Shown piece by piece: positions 1 to 4,750 of a DNA stretch of 5,407 bases (positions within the stretch are counted from its first letter, which is position 1; each line of letters starts with the position of its first letter). Under the pieces are notes generated by a model that ran no database searches, had not been told where the DNA came from, and saw nothing but the letters and a program-made list of their open reading frames with translations. This DNA is from Clostridia bacterium (GTDB lineage: Bacteria; Bacillota; Clostridia; Monoglobales; Firm-18), in NCBI GenBank assembly GCA_017408205.1, contig JAFQVC010000162.1, positions 1 to 5,407 on the forward strand. Direction: 5' to 3'. The translations under genes were made by a program, and so were the position numbers.

Positions 1-1
1 A

Positions 2-110
2 TCCTAAAATCAAAATTTTTTGATGAAGTTCAAGGCGAATAGAGCCCATAATCCTGTCGGATATGGGCTCTATTTAACGCAGAAATTCGCAAAAAAGACG
101 ATTTTTAGGA
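2..110. repeat. imperfect palindrome, MITE-like element
   Basis: The two halves of this segment are imperfect reverse complements. The outer ends match over 8 bp (TCCTAAAA at 2-9 against TTTTAGGA at 103-110). A TTTTTTG block at 16-22 matches CAAAAAA at 90-96. The core is a perfect 13-bp stem (38-50 with 62-74), followed by a bulged A at 51, three more pairs (52-54 with 59-61) and a 4-nt loop. The arms between these blocks are diverged. The size and terminal inverted repeats fit a small non-autonomous element. It also lies downstream of the minus-strand kinase gene, so its RNA would fold into a long hairpin after that gene. Neither side of the core is followed by a clear U-run, so it is not a convincing intrinsic terminator. 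The element touches the window edge, so target duplications cannot be judged. Confidence 0.45.
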
Positions 111-153
111 CAATACTGCCTTATCAACCTCGACCTAATGAGAGGTGTTTTTA

Positions 154-1074
154 TCATAAAATTTTCCGTACTTTAATTTTTTTTCGATATTTATCAACAT
201 TTGCAAAATCACCCATTCCGCTGCTTTCTGCAACATTGGCTCCCGTCGCAGAAGCAAGAGTCATAGCACCCTCAACATTTTCGGGTTTTGTCAGCCACTC
301 GCTTAAAAACGCAGCCAGGTAACAGTCCCCCGCACAGACAGAACTTTTCAACTTAACGGGATACGGTTCGCAAAAATATGTATCAGTACCGTTGTAAAAA
401 TACGAGCCCTTTTCACCAAGTGTTATAAGAACATTTTGTGCTCCCATCTCATACAGTTTTAAAAGCATATAAACTGCGTCTTTTTCATCAACAATATCAA
501 AATCAAAAATCCCTTTGATTTCTTCATCGTTTGGCTTTATAAGAAGTGGTTTATATCTTAACAAAGCTTTCAACTTAACGGAACTTATGTCCAGAATCAC
601 TTTTGTATTTTTTGCTTTGCACACATCAAGAAGCTGCTCATAATAAGTGTCATCTATTCCGTTTGCCATACTTCCGCTTATTACAAGGGTGTCCATATCT
701 TCCAATTTATCAATAAGGTCAAGAAGTTCTTTTTGTTTGTTTTGGCTAACAAGTGGCCCGTTGTTTACCAGGTTACATTCATTTCCGTTTACTTCTACAA
801 AAACGTTTATTCTGGTTATGCCATCAATTTTTACTCCGTAAACTTTGTAGCCCCTTGACTTGTAATAATCTACAATATATTCACCTGAAAAACCGCCAAA
901 AATCCCTATAATCTCTGACTCAATGCCAAAATGACGAAGAGCCGCACTGACATTAATACCTTTGCCGTTTGCAGAATATACCGCATCTTTTGTTCTGTTC
1001 ACTTTCCCGAATGCCATTTCATTTGCCGATATATGCATATCAATTGCGGGGTTGATTGTAAGTGTATAAATCAT
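154..1074 (-). CDS. PfkB-family sugar-phosphate kinase (1-phosphofructokinase-like)
   Basis: This 306-residue protein is full length for the FruK/LacC branch of the ribokinase (PfkB) superfamily: ATP-dependent cytoplasmic kinases acting on fructose-1-phosphate, tagatose-6-phosphate or similar phosphosugars. The N-terminus MIYTLTINPAID is typical of the branch. The first PfkB signature is at residues 36-46 (NGKGINVSAAL), a TRINVFVE strand lies at 87-94 and a KPN motif at 180-182. The second signature, SSVCAGDCYLAAF, starts at 244, with the presumed catalytic base Asp250. Two usual glycines are replaced: the glycine before GKG is Asn36, and the first glycine of GAGD is Cys247. The ATG at 1074 is chosen because GGAGGA (1081-1086) sits 6 nt upstream; a longer frame from a TTG at 1092 would contain that site. 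It is the second gene of an operon, 18 bp after the Nudix gene. There is no PTS fructose gene nearby, so the exact substrate (hence fruK or lacC) is left open. Confidence 0.9.
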   Translation of the reverse strand: MIYTLTINPAIDMHISANEMAFGKVNRTKDAVYSANGKGINVSAALRHFGIESEIIGIFGGFSGEYIVDYYKSRGYKVYGVKIDGITRINVFVEVNGNECNLVNNGPLVSQNKQKELLDLIDKLEDMDTLVISGSMANGIDDTYYEQLLDVCKAKNTKVILDISSVKLKALLRYKPLLIKPNDEEIKGIFDFDIVDEKDAVYMLLKLYEMGAQNVLITLGEKGSYFYNGTDTYFCEPYPVKLKSSVCAGDCYLAAFLSEWLTKPENVEGAMTLASATGANVAESSGMGDFANVDKYRKKIKVRKIL

Positions 1075-1080
1075 TTTATT

Positions 1081-1086
1081 TCCTCC
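1081..1086 (-). promoter_or_regulatory. ribosome binding site of the PfkB-family kinase
   Basis: On the minus strand this reads GGAGGA, 6 nt before the ATG at 1074. It decides the start: the TTG at 1092 that would add six residues lies upstream of this site and has no good site of its own. Confidence 0.75.
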
Positions 1087-1092
1087 GTTCAA

Positions 1093-1617
1093 TCACAAAA
1101 CCAGATACGCCTTTAAAACAAGAGCAACTGTTTTTGCATCGGTAATTTCGTTATTAAGACACATTTCCTTAAGTTTTCCCAAAGGAATTTTTGAAACAGT
1201 AAGAAACTCGTCTTCGTCAAGGCATTGCTCTTTTTGTTTTAACCCCGTAGCAAGATAAAGATGAATAATCTCGTTTGTGTACCCGGGGCTTGGTAAAATA
1301 TACCCCATATACTTCATTTCCTCCGCCTCAAGTCCCGTTTCTTCCCTTAATTCCCTAATTCCGCACTCAAGGTGGCTTTCACCTTTGTTTAATTTCCCTG
1401 CAGGAACTTCCAGAACAAGTTTTTTATAAGGGCTACGAAACTGTGTTACCATATAAGCATTTTTGTCATTGTCAACAGCAAGAATTCCTACCCCGCCGCT
1501 GTGGCTTACAATTTCCCTTGTTGATGTATTTCCGTTTGGAAGTTCAACAGTTTCAATATTTAAATTTATAACTCTTCCGTTAAAGATATTTTCCGTTTTA
1601 ATAGTTTTTTCCGTCAT
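1093..1617 (-). CDS. Nudix hydrolase, ADP-ribose pyrophosphatase-like
   Basis: This 174-residue cytoplasmic protein has a complete Nudix box at residues 74-96. It starts at Gly74, with Glu80, the R-E-L of 88-90, Glu92-Glu93, Gly95 and Leu96, so all metal-binding positions of GX5EX7REUXEEXGU are kept. The preceding FRSPYKKLVLEVPAGK (60-75) and the later PSPGYTNEIIHLYLA are typical of the ADP-ribose/NDP-sugar pyrophosphatase branch (NudF/YqkG type), which splits ADP-ribose into AMP and ribose-5-phosphate. Family membership is clear; the substrate is inferred. The length fits (about 170-210 residues). The ATG at 1617 is chosen because AGGAG (1627-1631) lies 9 nt upstream; an ATG two codons earlier would be too close, and a GTG at 1647 would precede the predicted transcription start. 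It is the first gene of a two-gene operon, ending 18 bp before the kinase. Confidence 0.92.
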   Translation of the reverse strand: MTEKTIKTENIFNGRVINLNIETVELPNGNTSTREIVSHSGGVGILAVDNDKNAYMVTQFRSPYKKLVLEVPAGKLNKGESHLECGIRELREETGLEAEEMKYMGYILPSPGYTNEIIHLYLATGLKQKEQCLDEDEFLTVSKIPLGKLKEMCLNNEITDAKTVALVLKAYLVL

Positions 1618-1637
1618 TGCCATCAACTCCTGTATGT

Positions 1638-1666
1638 ATTTTATCACAAAATTTCATAAATAACAA
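1638..1666 (-). promoter_or_regulatory. predicted sigma-A promoter of the Nudix-kinase operon
   Basis: Read on the minus strand, a -35 box TTGTTA (1661-1666; 4 of 6 to consensus) and a -10 box TAAAAT (1638-1643; 5 of 6) are separated by exactly 17 bp. The start of transcription would fall near 1631, giving a very short leader of about 14 nt that begins at the ribosome binding site. This is a consensus match only. Confidence 0.5.
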
Positions 1667-1681
1667 CTTAATACATAAAAT
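1653..1681 (+). promoter_or_regulatory. predicted promoter of the propeller-protein gene
   Basis: A -35-like TTCATA (1653-1658; 4 of 6) and a -10 TAAAAT (1676-1681; 5 of 6) are 17 bp apart, giving a start near 1688. The -35 region is crossed by that of the divergent Nudix promoter. An alternative -10, TATAAG at 1684-1689, has no good -35. The ribosome binding site AAAGGCGTGAT (1690-1700) follows, imperfectly matching AAAGGAGGTGAT and ending 7 nt before the ATG at 1708. Confidence 0.35.
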
Positions 1682-1707
1682 TGTATAAGAAAGGCGTGAT
1701 AATATAA

Positions 1708-2781
1708 ATGGAGCATTTTGTGAAACCAAGTTACGGAAAAATGTGGCACTTCTGCCACAACTCACAAGGAATTTGCTACAGCAGTATCGTGGGAAAACAA
1801 GCGTCAAGTTACGAAGTACTGCTGTCTGACGGTCAGCCCGATTTTGATGTAATAATTGACAACAACGACTGTATTCATCTTGTGTGCCAGAACGGAAACG
1901 GTGACATAATTTATATGAAAAGGGTTAAAGACAAGTGGGAAAGCCAAACCCTTATGCAAAGCAAATCAAGAGAAAATTACCCGAAAAACTTTACAATAGT
2001 ATTAGTGGGAAACCAGGTAAACATTCTGTACTCATTACAATATAAAAGTTCAAAAATCATAGCACACCAGATAATAGAAAGCGATAAAACCCCCGAGGTA
2101 TTAGACTACATTGACGGAGAATTTTCAGTTACAAAGGACAAATCGGGTAACATTTTTGTGCTGTACCAGAGCAATACTTACGGAAATTTCGGATATATGG
2201 CGTATATATGGAACAAAAAGGAATGGTCAGATTTTGTGGCAGTACCTGTGGAAGGGAAAGTTATAAACCCACACATTTTTGTGGACAAATCAAATAAACT
2301 CCATATAACGGGAGTGTTAAACGGAAAAATAATTTACTATTCAGATACTGTGCAGAATTTTGGTGAAGGTGCAAACCCCGTACTTATGGAAAAAGACAAC
2401 CTGTATCTCCTTTGGGAAAACTCGGGCGAAGGCAAGATACACGCTGCCTGTTCAGCGGACAACGGCAAGAATTTTTCCAACGTAACAGAATTTATGGCAG
2501 GGCGGTTTACCTCTGCAAGAATTTATGCAATATCATATACCTCTTTTGAGACTTCCTGCAGAACAAACAGATGTTACGGGTATATAGCAGACGGAAACGT
2601 GAATTTTTATTTAACCCCCGATTTTTTTAACGTAAGCCGTATTCCGCCAAAAGTTACAGAAACTCCGATACTTCCCCCGACTCACAAATCAGAGACAAAA
2701 ATCATATTGGAAGAACTTGCAAAGATTTCAGCAAAACTTGACAATTTGCAAAAAAGTATTGACAACAAAGAAGAAATTTAA
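1708..2781 (+). CDS. uncharacterised sialidase-like beta-propeller protein with C-terminal coiled coil
   Basis: I do not recognise this 357-residue protein as a named family. It has no signal peptide and no membrane segment, so it is probably cytoplasmic or released with the cell. A unit with an Asp/Asn-rich turn followed by a hydrophobic strand recurs at about residues 51-72, 144-167, 193-213 and 229-250 (for example DNNDCIHLVC, DKSGNIFVLY, DKSNKLHITG, EKDNLYLLWE), as in blades of a beta-propeller. Residues 249-256 (SADNGKNF) match the Asp-box SxDxGxxF of sialidase/BNR repeats. After a proline-rich linker (about 310-325), residues 327-357 form a charged heptad-like helix, a likely coiled coil for oligomerisation or partner binding. 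The classic sialidase catalytic arginine set and tyrosine cannot be assigned, so enzyme activity is not claimed. The start is supported by AAAGGCGTGAT just upstream. It appears monocistronic; the downstream ABC operon's promoter overlaps its last codons. Confidence 0.8.
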   Translation: MEHFVKPSYGKMWHFCHNSQGICYSSIVGKQASSYEVLLSDGQPDFDVIIDNNDCIHLVCQNGNGDIIYMKRVKDKWESQTLMQSKSRENYPKNFTIVLVGNQVNILYSLQYKSSKIIAHQIIESDKTPEVLDYIDGEFSVTKDKSGNIFVLYQSNTYGNFGYMAYIWNKKEWSDFVAVPVEGKVINPHIFVDKSNKLHITGVLNGKIIYYSDTVQNFGEGANPVLMEKDNLYLLWENSGEGKIHAACSADNGKNFSNVTEFMAGRFTSARIYAISYTSFETSCRTNRCYGYIADGNVNFYLTPDFFNVSRIPPKVTETPILPPTHKSETKIILEELAKISAKLDNLQKSIDNKEEI

Positions 2782-2787
2782 TATAAT
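2759..2787 (+). promoter_or_regulatory. perfect-consensus sigma-A promoter of the ABC importer operon
   Basis: TTGACA at 2759-2764 and TATAAT at 2782-2787 both match the vegetative consensus in all 6 positions and are spaced by the ideal 17 bp. The -35 box and most of the spacer lie inside the last codons of the upstream gene, and the -10 box starts one base after its stop codon. Transcription should begin near 2794, directly at the first triplet of the leader array, giving the ABC operon an untranslated leader of about 110 nt. Confidence 0.8.
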
Positions 2788-2794
2788 ATAACAA

Positions 2795-2831
2795 GAGATG
2801 AGATGAGTTTAGAGGAGAATAGTTTACATAG
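2795..2831 (+). promoter_or_regulatory. (G/U)AG triplet array, candidate TRAP (MtrB) binding site in the ABC operon leader
   Basis: Six triplets occur at an exact 5-nt period: GAG 2795, GAG 2800, GAG 2805, TAG 2810, GAG 2815 and TAG 2820, each separated by 2 nt. A seventh, TAG at 2829, follows after a 6-nt gap. TRAP, the tryptophan-activated 11-mer of Bacillus, binds RNA with 9-11 (G/U)AG repeats spaced by 2-3 nt. The array starts at the predicted 5' end of the transcript and precedes an intrinsic terminator, as in the B. subtilis trp leader. Six contiguous repeats is fewer than usual. Segment 2807-2815 can pair with 2844-2852 (9 bp, three of them G-U), which would form an antiterminator that TRAP could block. 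The pattern is seen directly; the TRAP role is inferred from it and from the TrpX-like genes downstream. Confidence 0.45.
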
Positions 2832-2841
2832 GTATATTTGT

Positions 2842-2880
2842 ACCCTTTGAGCCGTTTTGTCTCAAAGGGTTTTATTTTTT
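2842..2880 (+). terminator. intrinsic terminator / attenuator before the ABC operon
   Basis: ACCCTTTGAG (2842-2851) and CTCAAAGGGT (2861-2870) form a perfect 10-bp stem with a 9-nt loop, followed by the U-rich tail TTTATTTTTT (2871-2880). It would end transcripts of the propeller gene. Because the perfect promoter at 2759-2787 lies upstream of it, it must also be read through by the ABC operon, so it most likely acts as an attenuator. Confidence 0.88.
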
Positions 2881-2888
2881 ATAAAAAG

Positions 2889-2913
2889 AAAGGTTGAGAT
2901 GAGATGAGAAAAG
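2889..2913 (+). promoter_or_regulatory. ribosome binding site with second GAG-triplet array overlapping the start codon
   Basis: AAAGG (2889-2893) lies 10 nt before the ATG at 2904. Between and across them, GAG at 2896, 2901 and 2906 and AAG at 2911 keep the same 5-nt period as the leader array. The 13-nt GAGATGAGATGAG at 2896-2908 is identical to 2795-2807. A protein bound here would cover the start codon. B. subtilis TRAP represses translation of trpP, trpG and ycbK through sites over the ribosome binding region, though with more triplets than the four seen here. Confidence 0.4.
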
Positions 2914-3851
2914 TAGTAAAAGTATTGGCAATGGTATTAACAGTAGCGGTGTTTGCAGTAGCATTAATGGGTTGCAGTAACACACCGAAAGTAGGCGTAA
3001 TTCAATTTGCAGACCACCCCTCTTTGGACAACTGCAGAGAAGGTTTTATTGAAGGTCTTGCAAGTATGGGTTATATAGACGGAGAAAATATTGAAATCGT
3101 TACAAAATCTGCACAGTCAGATATAAACGTGTCAACACAGATTGCACAAAGTTTTGCAACATCTAACACAAAATTGGTTTGCGGTATTGCAACACCTGCG
3201 GCTCAGGCGGCTTATGCGGCTTGTTCCGAAAAAAATATTCCCGTTGTGTTCAATGCAGTATCTGACCCCGTTGCGGCAAAACTTGCTGTATCAGACACAG
3301 AACCTGCTAAAAACATTTCAGGTATAAGTGATAAATTGCCTGTCGAGGACCAGTTGAAACTTATAAGAAAAGTGCTTCCGGAGGCAAAGAAAATCGGTAT
3401 TTTATACACTACAAGCGAAGCAAACTCAGTAAGTACAATTGAAGAATACAAAAAATTAGCACCAAAGTACGGCTTTGAAATAGTTGAAAAGGGTATTGGC
3501 AAAGCCGCAGAAATTCCTCAGGCAGCAGACGTGCTTTTAACACAGGTTGACTGTATTTCAAATATGACAGACAACACAGTTGTTTCTGCTTTGGCAGTAA
3601 TTTTAGAAAAAGCAAACGCTCTTAAAATTCCTGTTTTCGGCTCTGAAGAAGAACAGGTTAAAAACGGATGTATCGCGTCAGCAGGTCTTGACTACATTGA
3701 ACTTGGAAAGTCTGCAGGTATTATGGCAGGACGTGTGTTAAACGGCGAAGACATTAACACTATTCCTTATGAAACAATAAAAGAAGCAAAAATCACAGTA
3801 AATGAAGACGTTGCAACAAAACTTGGAATTACACTTCCCGAAGAATTATAA
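2904..3851 (+). CDS. ABC transporter substrate-binding lipoprotein, TrpX-like (COG2984)
   Basis: This 315-residue protein carries a lipoprotein signal: basic MRK, a hydrophobic stretch at 7-20 and the lipobox LMGC with Cys24 as the lipidation site, so the mature protein is anchored outside the membrane. The rest is a two-lobed type 1 periplasmic-binding fold of COG2984/ABC_sub_bind. Typical are VGVIQFADHPSLD near the start, a SAQSDINVSTQIAQ stretch, then IATPAAQAA and PVVFNAVSDP. Family members from streptococci are known or predicted tryptophan binders (TrpX), and other members bind phenylalanine, so an aromatic amino acid is the likely ligand; this is inference. It is the first gene of a three-gene importer operon, 11 bp before the permease. 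The ATG at 2904 is the first one in frame after AAAGG; an earlier ATG at 2899 is closed by TGA after two codons. Control is probably by attenuation in the leader. Confidence 0.9.
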   Translation: MRKVVKVLAMVLTVAVFAVALMGCSNTPKVGVIQFADHPSLDNCREGFIEGLASMGYIDGENIEIVTKSAQSDINVSTQIAQSFATSNTKLVCGIATPAAQAAYAACSEKNIPVVFNAVSDPVAAKLAVSDTEPAKNISGISDKLPVEDQLKLIRKVLPEAKKIGILYTTSEANSVSTIEEYKKLAPKYGFEIVEKGIGKAAEIPQAADVLLTQVDCISNMTDNTVVSALAVILEKANALKIPVFGSEEEQVKNGCIASAGLDYIELGKSAGIMAGRVLNGEDINTIPYETIKEAKITVNEDVATKLGITLPEEL

Positions 3852-3862
3852 GAGGTAAAAAA

Positions 3863-4750
3863 ATGTTAAACATAATAATTGGTATATTAGAGCAGGGCTT
3901 TATATTTGCTATAATGGCTCTTGGTATTTATATAAGTTATAAAATACTTGACTTTCCCGACTTGTCCGTTGACGGAACATTTCCATTGGGTGCCGCAGTT
4001 TCAACTGCACTTATTCTAAAAGGAGTAAATCCCTGGATTTGTCTTGTTGCAGCAGCGGTTGCAGGTGCATTGGCAGGATGTCTTACAGGTTTCTTCCATG
4101 TAAAACTGAAAATAAAAGACCTGCTTTCGGGTATTCTTACCATGACTGCTCTATATTCAATTAACTACAGAATTGCAGGAAGTCCAAACGTGTTTATGAT
4201 GAACGAAAAAACAATATTTAATTTGTTTACCGTTCCCGACAGTATAAGACCGTACTTCCCATTAATAATAATTATTGTTATTTCACTTGTTGCAAAAATA
4301 CTTCTTGATTTGTATTTAAAAACCAAATCGGGCTTTTTGTTAAAAAGTGCAGGGGACAATGCAGGGCTTGTTGTTACTTTAGGTGAAAACCCGGGTAAAA
4401 TAAAAATTATCGGTCTTGCATTAGGTAACGGACTTGTTGCATTGGCGGGTGCAGTTAACTGCCAGAGAGTGATGCAGTTTGACGTTTCTTCAGGTGTCGG
4501 TACTCTTGTAATGGGTCTTGCGGCGGTAATTATCGGCACAAGTCTTTTTGCCAGAGTGAAATGGGTAAAAACTACCACATCTGTCGTAATAGGTATGATA
4601 CTTTACAAAACCTGTATTACACTTGCAATAAGTTCAGGTCTTCGTCCGTCTGATATGAATCTTGTTATCACGGTACTGTTTGTTATTACTTTAGTTGCTA
4701 CCGAATACTCAAAAAGGAGGAAACCACATGCTCAGATTAAAAAACATTGA
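3863..4750 (+). CDS. ABC transporter permease, TrpY-like (COG4120)
   Basis: This 295-residue polytopic membrane protein has about eight hydrophobic segments. The first (about 4-28) is followed by the family's conserved FPDLSVDGTFPLGA at 31-44. Later segments include a valine/isoleucine-rich span after SIRPYFP and a glycine-rich one in the second half. The stretch with GFLLKSAGDN and LGENPGKIKIIGLALGNG resembles the cytoplasmic coupling loop of LIV/ribose-type importer permeases. It forms the membrane channel, probably as a dimer, for the ligand delivered by the upstream lipoprotein. AGAGG (3851-3855) lies 7 nt before the ATG. The gene's last 23 nt overlap the ATPase gene, whose ribosome binding site is inside this coding region. 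The C-terminus is short, basic and cytoplasmic. The length is normal for the family, and family assignment is firm; the substrate is inferred from the binding protein. Confidence 0.92.
   Translation: MLNIIIGILEQGFIFAIMALGIYISYKILDFPDLSVDGTFPLGAAVSTALILKGVNPWICLVAAAVAGALAGCLTGFFHVKLKIKDLLSGILTMTALYSINYRIAGSPNVFMMNEKTIFNLFTVPDSIRPYFPLIIIIVISLVAKILLDLYLKTKSGFLLKSAGDNAGLVVTLGENPGKIKIIGLALGNGLVALAGAVNCQRVMQFDVSSGVGTLVMGLAAVIIGTSLFARVKWVKTTTSVVIGMILYKTCITLAISSGLRPSDMNLVITVLFVITLVATEYSKRRKPHAQIKKH
4714..4720 (+). promoter_or_regulatory. ribosome binding site of the ATPase gene, inside the permease gene
   Basis: AAGGAGG lies 7 nt before the ATG at 4728 and sits inside the permease frame. Together with the 23-nt overlap of the two genes, it supports translational coupling and the start chosen for the ATPase. 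Confidence 0.8.

Noticed and set aside
127..152. Plus-strand hairpin ACCTC/GAGGT followed by five T, a possible terminator
   Set aside because: The stem is only 5 bp with a 10-nt loop, and no plus-strand gene is seen to its left in the window. It could end a gene lying before position 1, but that cannot be supported.
20..322. Plus-strand open frame of 100 codons at the left end
   Set aside because: It runs through the palindrome and then antisense into the kinase gene, has no ribosome binding site, and its protein resembles no family.
1093..1647. Longer Nudix protein starting at GTG 1647
   Set aside because: That start lies upstream of the predicted -10 box and has no ribosome binding site, while the ATG at 1617 has AGGAG at good spacing.
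2788..2880. T-box tryptophan riboswitch, as found before streptococcal trpXYZ
   Set aside because: The leader is far too short (about 50 nt before the terminator) and lacks the AGGGTGGNACCGCG T-box sequence and a stem I.
4165..4578. Minus-strand open frame of 137 codons opposite the permease gene
   Set aside because: It is antisense to a well-supported membrane protein gene, and its hydrophobic, proline-rich composition is a by-product of that gene's codons. No start signal is seen.
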